In this document: piece after piece, positions 29,302 through 39,800 of the stretch | Position numbering within the stretch: position 1 is the stretch's first letter | Layout of the letters: the number at the start of each line of letters is the position of its first letter | The notes under the pieces: model-generated | Database searches by the model: none | What the model saw: only the letters and a program-made list of their open reading frames with translations | Told to the model about the DNA's origin: nothing | Source of the DNA: Albidovulum sp. | Lineage (GTDB): Bacteria; Pseudomonadota; Alphaproteobacteria; Rhodobacterales; Rhodobacteraceae | Reading direction: 5' to 3' | DNA: 64,000 bases | NCBI GenBank assembly: GCA_028823855.1 | Contig: JAPPFL010000016.1 | Span: 1-64,000, forward strand | Translations under genes and position numbers: made by a program

Positions 29302-30420
29302 ATGACATCTGAAACGAATAACGGCGGCACGGCCGAAACAAAACGGTGGCTCGGAATCGCGCAGTTTGCAGTCATCATCCTCGTGATTGCCGTCGCGTTG
29401 TATTTCGCAAGGGCGCCGGCGAGGGTAGATCGCGGACCAATCGCCGTCGCCGGGAACGAAACACCGGTTGTTGAAATATTCAAACCTGAGCTGTCCGAGC
29501 ACGTGCTGCGTATCAATCTTACCGGAACAGTCACTCTCGACAGAATAGTCAAGGTGGTTTCAGAGGTTACCGGACGCGTCGTCTGGGTGTCTCCCGACTT
29601 TGTCAACGGCGGCTGGATTCCTGCAAACACGGTTTTCATCAAGGTCGACCCCACCGAATATGAACTCGGGGTCGAGGCGGCCGAAATGGCCCTGCGAGAG
29701 GCCGAGGCGGAATTTCAGCGAGTGCGGCAGAATGCCGACACATTGGAAGATGTTGGCATCGCGTTGGCGAGCGCTAGGCTTGGAAAAGCCGAAGTCGAAT
29801 TGGAACTCGCGCGGCTGCAGGTTTCTCGCACAGAGATTAGCCTCCCGTATTCGGCTTGGGTCATCGCATCCGAACTGGAAGTCGGAAGCCTTGTAGGACC
29901 GCAAGACGATGTCGGGCGATCTGGCGTGCTGGGCAGCGTTTTCCGGCCGGAAGCGCTTCAGGTTCGGGTGCCGATCGACGTCAAGGATCTCGAAGTGCTA
30001 AATCCGGCCATTGGCAGAGCGGCAAGAGTTCGCACCAGTCTGGGCACGTTCGATGCAGAACTTGCGCGAGTTGCAGCCGTGGTGACGCCCGAGACCCGAC
30101 TAGCCAAAGTTTTTCTCAAGTTTTCGGGGCATATAGCGCCGGACTTGCTTCCCGCTCCCGGAACATTTGCAGAAGTCGAGATATTCGGCCCGCGGCTGGA
30201 AGGCGTATTCATTCTTCCGGAATCCGCGGCGCGGGAACAGGACAACGTCTGGATCGTAGAGGAAAACGCCCTGCGTTCACTGGCTCCAACGACATTAAGG
30301 CGCGCGGAGGAAGGCTGGGTGGTGGAGGAATTCGACTCGGGCGAAGGCGTGGTTGTCGGCGTATTGTCGGGTGCGCGTGAAGGACTAGCGGTATCCGCGA
30401 GACCGCCCTCGCCAGAATAG
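29302..30420 (+). CDS. RND efflux periplasmic adaptor (HlyD/membrane-fusion family)
   Basis: Membrane-fusion subunit linking an RND pump to an outer-membrane channel. From ATG 29302 the product is 372 residues with one N-terminal membrane helix (FAVIILVIAVALYFA), a lipoyl/barrel-sandwich half (VVSEVTGRVVWVSPDFVNGGWI in part), an alpha-helical hairpin (residues about 125-170) and a beta-barrel domain. The frame is open from 29170, but the extra 44 codons do not look like this family. The pump gene starts 61 bases after it. No outer-membrane channel gene is present. Confidence 0.86.
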   Translation: MTSETNNGGTAETKRWLGIAQFAVIILVIAVALYFARAPARVDRGPIAVAGNETPVVEIFKPELSEHVLRINLTGTVTLDRIVKVVSEVTGRVVWVSPDFVNGGWIPANTVFIKVDPTEYELGVEAAEMALREAEAEFQRVRQNADTLEDVGIALASARLGKAEVELELARLQVSRTEISLPYSAWVIASELEVGSLVGPQDDVGRSGVLGSVFRPEALQVRVPIDVKDLEVLNPAIGRAARVRTSLGTFDAELARVAAVVTPETRLAKVFLKFSGHIAPDLLPAPGTFAEVEIFGPRLEGVFILPESAAREQDNVWIVEENALRSLAPTTLRRAEEGWVVEEFDSGEGVVVGVLSGAREGLAVSARPPSPE

Positions 30421-30481
30421 AATCGCGGCGCTCGAATCCCTTTTGCGAATTCCTTGGCCAATGACATAGCGAGTGACTGCG

Positions 30482-33400
30482 GTGAAAAACGGACCTATTG
30501 AATATTTTGCTAAAAACTCCGTTGCAGCCAAGCTTTTGATGGTATCCCTTATCCTTGGCGGATTGATCGCGGGAATGCAGCTTCCAATTCGCCCGCTGCC
30601 CAAAATTGACCTGCGATCAATCGTTATCACGGTAGATTCGCCTGGTTCTTCGCCAAGAGAGATCGCCGAGGACATCAACCGGCGAATCGAAGAGAGCCTG
30701 ATAGGACTTGACGGGGTCGCCCGCGTGGTAAGCGAGGCATCCGAAAACCTTTCTCTGATCGAAGTCGAATTGGAAACGTTCGCAGACGCGAATGCCGTCC
30801 TCGCAGACGTTTCCAACGCCGTTGATTCAATCGATAACTTTCCTCCCGCCAGTGCGGAACATCCACGGGTGGAGATCAAGAAGATGAATTACGAGGTTGT
30901 TACCCTTGCAATCTCTTCTTCCATTCACTCCGAGAACGCGCTCAACGACATAGCGGAGGATATTCAGAACGAACTGCTCTCTTTGCCTTCAGTGTCAATC
31001 GTTCGTCCGCGAGGGGTTCGCCCGCGCGAAATCGCTATAGAGATGAACGAAGAAGAGCTTCGTCGCTACCGCCTGTCGATTGGCGAAGTAGCCAGAACAG
31101 TTCGGCGAGCTTCCCTTAATCTATCGTTCGGCGAGCTCGAAACAGATGCAGGAGATTTAGTTCTGCATGTCGTGAGCAAAAAGGAGACCGGCAAGGAGTT
31201 TGAAGACATACCGCTCATCGTTCGAAGAGGCGGTGCGGTTGTCAAGCTCGGAGATGTAGCCACAATACGAGACGATTTCGTCGACGACCGAATAATCGCT
31301 GAAGTCGACGGCGTTCCGACTGTCTTCCTAAGAGTGGAGGCAAACGAAGGGCAGTCATTTACCGAACTAGCCGAAACTGTCCGAAACTGGCTGGCTGGGT
31401 ACGAACCGCCGACTTTAGTTAAAGTCTCTATCTGGAATGACAGCGCTGCGCCAATCTCGGACAGAGTCGGCGACATATTGCAGAATGCACTAATAGGATT
31501 GGTTCTGGTCTTTGTCTGCCTTATCCTCGTTTTTGACCTGCGGGTCGCGACTTGGGTGACAATTGGAATTCCGCTGTCCTTCGTCGCGTCACTAATGTTT
31601 TTTCCGATTCCGGACCTCACGCTCAACATAGGAACGATGCTAGCGTTTTTTCTGCTGATCGGAATCGTCGTCGACGACGCTCTTGTGGTTGGCGAAAGCA
31701 TTGCCACCGAGCGCGAAAGTGGGAAAAGCGGACTGGATGCGGCGATTTCGGGTGCGCGCGCCGTAGCGGGACCAATCACTGTCGGCGTTGTCACGACCGT
31801 TCTAGGGTTCGTTCCGCTCCTATTCGTTACAGTCGAAAACTATCAGATCGTACAGGTGTTCTTCTTTGTCGCCTTTTTCGTCCTATTCATTTCGCTAGTC
31901 GAGGCGTTCTTCATTCTGCCTTCGCACCTTGCGCACGACAAGGAGTGGAGCCTCAATCCGCTCCGCAGTATTCAAGCGTGGACGCGCGGCAGGCTGGTGG
32001 CCCTGCGCGACGCCGTCGTCGTACCTGCCGCGTCTTGGGCGGTGCGCCACGTCTTTCTTACATTCGCGATCGGAGCAGTTTTCATCGCCGCGGCGATTTG
32101 GATCGTTCGTTCCGAATCCGTTCGGATAATCGTGCTCGACACCGCAGGTGGCGCTACAAGCGCATTGCACGCAGACCTTCGTCTGCCAAACGGCGCCACT
32201 TTCGATGCCACTGCGGCTGCGGCGCGAAGATTCGCAGAATCAGCTGAATCGATCAATGAACAATTGGACGGCACGTCCATCAAGTCGGTCACCGTCAAGG
32301 TAGGAGAGTTAAGCGACAAGGCCACAACGCGGACGGGAAGGACTGACCCAATCAGAAACAACCACGCCTCGGTAACTCTCACGCTCTACGACCGGCCGAC
32401 TCGTGACGCCTCGCCGGAGGAAATCGAACGCGCATGGCTTCAAAACGTCGGTCCAACATTTGATGTTGAAGAGGTTACGGTGCGGGTAACCCGCCTAGGA
32501 ACCCATCCGCCCGTCGCCTACGCGCTCATACATGACGACAAGCATGCCTTGGAACGGGCCGCGACCGATCTACGTAACCATATGAGAACAATCCCGGGTT
32601 TATACGCGCTGTCCGACAGCCTGACGCTCGGCAAGCGTCATTTTGAAATTGAGTTGACGACGGAGGGCGAAGCCGCCGGGCTGACGCCGGCAATGGTAAG
32701 CAAGCAGCTTCGATCGAATTTCCATGGATTGGAAGTACAGAGGATTCAGCGCGGCCGCAACGAAATCAAGGTGGTCGTGCGCTATCCGCCGGAAAGGCGT
32801 AGAAGCCTGCGCGAACTGGCGAGCGAACGGTTCAAGATCGCAGGCGGCAATGAGATTCCGCTATCAACCGCGGCGGTTATCACCGAAAAACGAGAATCGG
32901 CAACGATAATTCGAATCGACGGAAGGCGGGCGGCTCTCGTCCACGGTCGCGCGGACAGAAGCGAAGTCACTCCGATACAGGCGCGACGAATGATCGCCGA
33001 AAACTTTATTCCGGAACTCCTCGAAAAATATCCCGGACTTTCAATTTCCATTGACGCCGGCGCGCGGGACGAAAGGGTCATGCTGCAGACGCTCGCGGTT
33101 CTGGTGCCGATCGTGCTGATATTCATGTACGCGTTGATGGCCGCTTTCCTGCGCAGCTATTGGAAGCCGCTAGTAGCCGTGATCGGCATTCCGGTGGCCG
33201 CGGCAGGCGCCGTTTTCGGCCATTGGATTCTCGGCCGGCATATCACCGCCATCTCCATATTCGGGGCGGTCGGCGTCGCCGGTGTAATCGTCAACGACGC
33301 GCTCGTGCTTCTGGACCGCTACAACACAATCCGCAGGGAAAACATAGCCTTTCCCGCCGTTGCCGCCGCGTCTGCCGCCGCTAGAGACAGATTTCGAGCG

Positions 33401-33586
33401 GTGTTCCTGACTTCGCTCACTACCGTACTTGGGCTTTCCCCGCTCTTGTACGAGCGAAGTGACGAGCTGATTTTCCTAGTTCCCTTCGTCGTAAGTATGC
33501 TAGGCGGGCTGGTCGCCGCGACAGCGTTCACCCTGTTCATGCTTCCCGCTCTTGTAATGCTATTTGAAGGACGCAGGGAAGTTTGA
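30482..33586 (+). CDS. RND efflux pump permease (AcrB/HAE superfamily)
   Basis: Proton-driven inner-membrane pump, about 1034 residues with the two-fold RND layout: a first helix, a large periplasmic loop, six helices, then a repeat. The proton-relay acidic pair is in GIVVDDALVVGES in the fourth helix; the second half has GVAGVIVNDALVLLDRYN. GTG 30482 is preferred over GTG 30473 because a GAG stands at better distance and the protein then begins MKNGPIEYFAKNSVAAKLL. Substrate is unknown. It lies between soeABC and a PKS/sulfotransferase cluster, so export of the cluster product is a reasonable guess. Confidence 0.9.
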   Translation: MKNGPIEYFAKNSVAAKLLMVSLILGGLIAGMQLPIRPLPKIDLRSIVITVDSPGSSPREIAEDINRRIEESLIGLDGVARVVSEASENLSLIEVELETFADANAVLADVSNAVDSIDNFPPASAEHPRVEIKKMNYEVVTLAISSSIHSENALNDIAEDIQNELLSLPSVSIVRPRGVRPREIAIEMNEEELRRYRLSIGEVARTVRRASLNLSFGELETDAGDLVLHVVSKKETGKEFEDIPLIVRRGGAVVKLGDVATIRDDFVDDRIIAEVDGVPTVFLRVEANEGQSFTELAETVRNWLAGYEPPTLVKVSIWNDSAAPISDRVGDILQNALIGLVLVFVCLILVFDLRVATWVTIGIPLSFVASLMFFPIPDLTLNIGTMLAFFLLIGIVVDDALVVGESIATERESGKSGLDAAISGARAVAGPITVGVVTTVLGFVPLLFVTVENYQIVQVFFFVAFFVLFISLVEAFFILPSHLAHDKEWSLNPLRSIQAWTRGRLVALRDAVVVPAASWAVRHVFLTFAIGAVFIAAAIWIVRSESVRIIVLDTAGGATSALHADLRLPNGATFDATAAAARRFAESAESINEQLDGTSIKSVTVKVGELSDKATTRTGRTDPIRNNHASVTLTLYDRPTRDASPEEIERAWLQNVGPTFDVEEVTVRVTRLGTHPPVAYALIHDDKHALERAATDLRNHMRTIPGLYALSDSLTLGKRHFEIELTTEGEAAGLTPAMVSKQLRSNFHGLEVQRIQRGRNEIKVVVRYPPERRRSLRELASERFKIAGGNEIPLSTAAVITEKRESATIIRIDGRRAALVHGRADRSEVTPIQARRMIAENFIPELLEKYPGLSISIDAGARDERVMLQTLAVLVPIVLIFMYALMAAFLRSYWKPLVAVIGIPVAAAGAVFGHWILGRHITAISIFGAVGVAGVIVNDALVLLDRYNTIRRENIAFPAVAAASAAARDRFRAVFLTSLTTVLGLSPLLYERSDELIFLVPFVVSMLGGLVAATAFTLFMLPALVMLFEGRREV

Positions 33587-33638
33587 AGCGCGCTGGAGGA
33601 AGCAGAAATTCATGTATTGCGACCGCCCACTGTCCATT

Positions 33639-33659
33639 GCGAATACGCGGTGTATTCGC
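33639..33659. promoter_or_regulatory. Inverted repeat upstream of the PKS gene
   Basis: Perfect eight-base arms GCGAATAC / GTATTCGC around a five-base spacer, 53 bases after the RND pump stop and about 170 bases before the PKS start. It may be an operator for the PKS operon or a weak terminator; no T-run follows. Confidence 0.4.
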
Positions 33660-33832
33660 GCAAGCTCTTAGAATTTCTAGATTAATTTGGTGCTATCGCT
33701 CGGCCGGCAATTTCAGTTGACCACAATTTCTAACTACGGTTGGACAGGCGGCCCGAAGAGCCGATAGCGTTTCGGTTCGTTTTATCCGGGATTCTCGTTC
33801 CGATCACCGAACAATGCAAGGATAATTCAATT

Positions 33833-36800
33833 TTGCACCGATTGACCCCTCAGACTCCCGCCGCCATAGTCGGATACAGCCATAGAATGCCCGGAGGCAT
33901 TCATTCGGACGGCGAATTCTGGCAGTTGCTAAGCAAGAAAAATGTCGTTCAGGAACCAGTGAACCTGCGCTACGGAAAGGGACTCCGTCCCCTTGGAGAG
34001 TTTTCGGGGCCGGGGCGACTAGCGAGCCCGTACGAAGGCCTCATCCTGAACGGCGACGAACTGCTGTTCGACCGAAAGTTCTTCGGCATGTCGGTGAATG
34101 AACTGATGCAGACCGAACCGCAGGTGCGAATGCTGCTCAATTGCTCGTGGGAGGCTATCGAACATGCGGGTTGGGACCTTCATTCGTTAAGAAATAGTCC
34201 GACAGGCGTTTTCGTCGGCGCGCAGGTGCCGGCAGTAGCAAACTGGCGACCGCTGCATGGCGTTACCGAATACTCGGTTTCTAGCATCAGCTTGGCCATG
34301 TTGGCCAACAAGGTCTCCTACTATTTCAACCTCATGGGTTCGTCGGCGACCTACTGCACTGCATGTAGCGCAGGGCTGAGTGCGCTTCATGCCGCCATGA
34401 ACGCGCTGGCATGCGGAGACTGCGATCAGGCGCTGGTAGGCGCAGTAACCTACCTTGGCAGTGCCAGGCTGAGCAGCAGCTTTAACCTCATGGGAGTCAT
34501 AAGCCCGGACGGGATGTGTCATTCCTTCGACGCCGAAGCAAATGGCTACATGCGCTCTGAGGGATCTTTCGTTTTTGCAATCAAGCCTCTGGATAAGGCT
34601 GAGAAGGATGGCGACTCGATCTATGCGGTCATCGAAGCTACCGCTGTAAACTCGGCCGGTTCGGCCGACGGTACGGATGGCTTGGCCCCGGGACGATTCA
34701 TAAGCGCACCGACTCAGCACGCCCAGGTCGCACTCATGCGACAAGCCTACCTTCGCGCCGACCGTTCGCCGAGCGAATTCGACTACCTGGAAGCCCACGC
34801 GACCGGAACGGTCGTAGGTGACCGAATTGAAGGAAACGCGATCGCCGAAGCATTTGGAGGCGATGAACGCACCGAAGCGCTAAGGGTCTCATCCGTCAAG
34901 AGCAATATCGGGCACATGGAGGCCGCCGCCTTCCACTGCGCGCTACTCAAGATAGTTTTGATGATGCGCAGACGTGAATTTGCGCCAAATTCAAAGAACT
35001 ACAAGGTGCCCAATCCGGAAATCGAATTCGACTCGTGCCCTATGCAAGTACAAACGCGGTGCGAGCCCTTTCCCGATCATCCCGTATTGGTCGGCATCAA
35101 CTCTTTCGGGTTTGGCGGTGCCAACGGTCACTGCGTCGTGCGAGAATATCGGCCGAAGCAATCGAAAAGGTGGTCCGTCCCGCTGGCTCCGAACGCGGGA
35201 TTCATGGTTCCGCTTTCGGCCCGTACTCCGAAGGCGCTAGTCGAGAGCGCCAGGCGTCTAAATCGAGTTCTTGGCGAACGAAAATTTGACCTATACGATC
35301 TCGTCGGCAATCTTAGCTGCCGTCGCACACACTTCGGTACGCGAACTGCGTTCGCCGTGAACAGCCAGGACGATCTTTGCAATTCGCTTGAGGCCTTTGT
35401 TGAATCTGAATCTCCTATTGCGTCGGTTGAAGATGGTGATCGCAGAATCGCGATGGTCTTTGCGGGTCAGGGAACTCAGTGGGCAGGGTGCGGTCGCGCC
35501 CTTTTCGAATCGCACCCGGTCTTCCGTCGCGCCGTCGATGCCATCGATTGCTACTGGAAGGAACACGCGTCCTTTTCGCTGCGCCAGGCATGCTTTAACG
35601 CCTCGCAGAAGGAAATCGACGAATGCGAACTTGCCCAGCCTGAAATCTTCATGATTCAATGCGCGCTGGTTGAGCTATTCAAAACCTGCGGCGTATTTCC
35701 GGATTGCGTGGTCGGACACAGTTCCGGCGAGGTCGCGGCCGCTTACGCCTCAGGCGCGCTGTCGCTGGAAGATGCAACTCGCCTGGTCTTCAATCGAGCG
35801 ACGCTTCAACAGCGCTTGGCCGGGTCCGGTCGCATGCTGGCAATTGGCCTGGATCGCGGCCGAGTTGAAGAATTGATTGAATCGCTCGGAATTCCCTGCG
35901 GAGGCGAGCCGGACCCGAGCGAAGCAGTCGAGATCGCCTGCGAAAATTCGCCGGCAAACACCGTAATATGCGGACGCGAAACCATTCTGCATACGGTTGC
36001 CGAGGAGTTAGATCGCCGAAATCTGCAAAGTCGGTTAATCCCCGGAAACATAGCTTTTCATTCTCAGGCGATGAATTCAATCAAGGAGGACGTGTTCGCG
36101 AGTCTTGCGTTTTTGGAGGAACGCGATTTCGATCTCGATGTGCCGTTCGTTTCGTCGGTAACCGGTATCGAAACTACAAAGCTGGACAAAGCCTATTGGT
36201 GGTCCAACATTCGCAAGCCGGTTCTATTCGCACAGGCCATGGAAACCCTCATTGCCGATCATAAACCGGATATCATTTTGGAGATTGCGCCGCATTCGGC
36301 ATTGCAGCCAATAATCTCGCAATGCGCCGAGTCCCGGCCGGGATCCGCGGCGATCATCCCAACGCTGATGCGCGACAATGATACGCGCACTGGCTTTCTC
36401 AACGCGTTGGGCGCCCTGTTCCGTGCAGGCGCGGCGATAGATTTCAAGGCTCAATTCCCACGGACGAAACCGATCGTCGACCTGCTGCCCGGCCACCCGC
36501 GCGATGAAGAAAAAACCGTCGATTCCAACTTAGATGACGAGTTTCATCACAAGCGAACTGAATATTCGCACGGGCCGCTGGTTGGGCACCGGATTCCCTG
36601 CGATCATCTGCTTTTCGAGGCTCGCCTATCGGAGGCCGCCTTTCCGTGGCTGGCTGAGCACCGAGTCCACTACGCTCCCATAATGCCTGCGGCCGGTTAC
36701 ATCGAGCTCATTGTCCAGGCTTTGGATGCAGCACCGCTCGTGATTGAAAGGCTCGAGTTTATTCAACCTTGCCCCATACCCAGAAAGCCGGTTAGGCTTC

Positions 36801-39800
36801 AGACGGAATTGCGAGCCATCCCGAATTCGTCCAGCGAATTGACTTTCGCGATTTCCACGCGATCCTACGACGCAGATTCCAGCAGCCATCTGCATTCACA
36901 AGGAAAGGTGCGCCTAGTCGGCTCCGAACATTTGCCCGATGTACCGGAAAACCTGGAAGAAATAGACGTATCGCGTTTCGAGCCTTTGGCATACGCATCG
37001 GACGATGAACTATATGAACGATTCGAAGCTGTTCTTGGCGAGACCTTTCAATACGGGCCGTATTTCAGAAACATGCGGAATCTCCGGCGCGATCTTGACA
37101 CGGACCACCTTCTATTCGAGGTCGAGGTCGACATAGATTTGTGGCGGGACGGGTCTACCGAGGGATACATACTTTTTCCCGCAATGCTCGATGGCGGGCT
37201 CCAATCCTTTCTATACGACCTTATGCTCGGAGCCGACCACTTCGCCATTCCGCGTCGTGCCGAAAACGTGCACTTTCTCCGCCCGCCGACAGTTCCGAGA
37301 CTTACCTGCCGAGTTACATACCCGAACAATATCCGGTACGAAGTCGACGATAAAGGTCAATACTCGGTACCGACCGGCGAATGGGTATCCGGCAGCATAA
37401 GCTGCTACGATGGAGCTACCGGAGACCTTGTCCTACACATCGAAAAATACATATCGTTCATCTCCGATCCGCGCCGCGCGGAGTTGCCGAGCAGCAAGCA
37501 CCGGATATCTTGGCAACCCAAGTTTCTCGCCGGATTCAACCTGAATTCGAATCAATTTTCTGAGACTGCAATGGAACCGTGCGCACTTCTTGCCGCTCTT
37601 GAAAAAGCGGATGATGGCGGAATACGTACCTGCCGGGCCTTGGAATTCGCTGGCGATAGAGACCCTGAGAGTACCGCGTTGCATGGATGCGTTAAAAAAT
37701 TGTCGGACATCGCTACCCAAAGCGAATACTGGATTGTTGGCAACGATTCCGACATCGCCCGCAGCTATTACGAGGCCTTCCATGGAAACGAAGCCGCAAT
37801 CAGATTCGATTGGATCGACCCGACCGACAGCAAATCATACTCGCTAGAAACCGGCTTACTGCGCCGGAACTCTGTTGAGCTCTTGATCCTTCACTACGAT
37901 GAAAGGGGGTTTTCGCCCGACGAATGGCAGTTCTGGCAGGACCTAGCCGTGCCGGGCGGCCTATTACTTGTATGCCACGGCTCAGATTCCGCCGTCGATC
38001 CCGCGGCTGCGTGGGTCATGCTTTTCCGCGGGGAAAATACGACTCTTTTCCAAGCGCCATCGCTTCGGCCGAGCGCTTGCGGCGAATCCGCTGCACCAAG
38101 TCCGCGCTGGATAATTGGAGAGAAGCAGAGTCGGGTTTCCGATTGGTCGCGCATACTCAATGGTTCCGATGTACTTGCGCTTCCTTACGAGCTACTTGCC
38201 AACTCCGATTTTGATCCCGAATCGCGCCCGTGGTCGCGCGAAGTGCAGGCGATCGACATATTTTTCGGACGGGACCCGGAGGATCCGACGGGGGAAAGGG
38301 CGGTTTCGCATTTCGTGAACTTTCTCCAGACACTAGTTCAGTGGAGGATCGACAATGCCGATAGCCCTTGTTGTTTGACGGTTATTACTTGCGGAGTGAT
38401 TCTTGACGCGGAACACCCGCGCGGCAGTGCGCTTTGGGGTGCCGTTCGCAGCCTGGCGCTTGAGATCGGCGAAGAAGCGCAATTGGAATTTCGCCTGGTG
38501 GATATCGATACGGTTGAGGATATCCAAGCATTTGCCTGGCTCGCCAAAAACGACCTGCGCGAAAGAGAAATTGCAATTCGCAAGGGCGAATTATGGGTGC
38601 CTCGCATCGTTAGCGATCCAAATCCGTTTGCTGAAGTCTTCCCGCATGAGGACCCGGACTTTCGACTCTTTCTAGAGCAAGCAGGGCAGATCGACGGACT
38701 CCAGATGAAGACCTATGACATGGAGTCGCTCGCGCCCCGTTCCGTAGAAATCGAGGTGCATGCCGCGGCACTTAACTTCCGCGATGTCATGGTCACACTT
38801 GGGTTGCTACCGGCGCTGGCATACGAAAAATCCGGCATAGGCCGCGATGTCGGCATGGAGGCGAGCGGAGTGGTCCGCAGCGTCGGCGAAGAAGTAAAGC
38901 TCTTGAAAGCCGGAGACAAAGTATTGTTTGCGGGCGCCGGATGCATTGCCAATCGAAGGGTCGTTCAGCAGCACCGAGTGTTCTTGAAACCCGACAACCT
39001 CAGTATGGAACAGGCCGCTTCGTCCTTGTCGGTCTACGCAACCGCGCATTACGCGTTGAACCACTTGGCCCGACTCCGCAAGGGTCAACGAGTCTTGATC
39101 CACTCCGCCATGGGAGGCGTTGGACAAGCAGCGATCGCCCTAGCAAAATTGGCCGGTGCGGAAATCTACACCACAGCCGGAAGCGACGAGAAGCGCAGCC
39201 GCCTACTGGAACTGGGAGTTCAAGCAGCTTTCGATTCCCATAGCGAATCCTGGTTTTCGAATGTCTTAGACGCAACAAGCGGCGAAGGTGTTGATATCGT
39301 ATTGAATTCGCTTGCCGGTCCGCACGTGAATCTGTGCCTGAAAATCCTGCGTGCCGGCGGGTGGCATTGCGAAATCGGCAAGATCGACATTTATTCAGAC
39401 AGTGATTTGGGACTTCGCGTTTTTCGCAAGAATTTGCGTTTCGCGGCGATCGACATGGATCGGCTGATGATCGACGATCCCTATCTCTCGCGGCAGCTTT
39501 CCGAGGAATGTATCGATCTTCTTGATCGAGGCGCGGTGCCGCCTTTGCCGGTAACCGAATTTGACTACGGCGACTACGGCAAAGCGCTGCGACTAATGAC
39601 ATCGGGTCAGCACCAAGGGAAATTGGTGCTTAGAGCACCGTTGACTCCGAACGCGCGCATATTTCCAATCGTCGATCGGAGGCCGTATCTGGACTCGGAA
39701 GCAACTTATCTCGTTACCGGCGCCCTCGGCGGATTCGGCCAGCGGCTGCTACCTTATCTCGCAACGGCCGGCGCGCGCCACCTTACGCTGATCGATAGAG

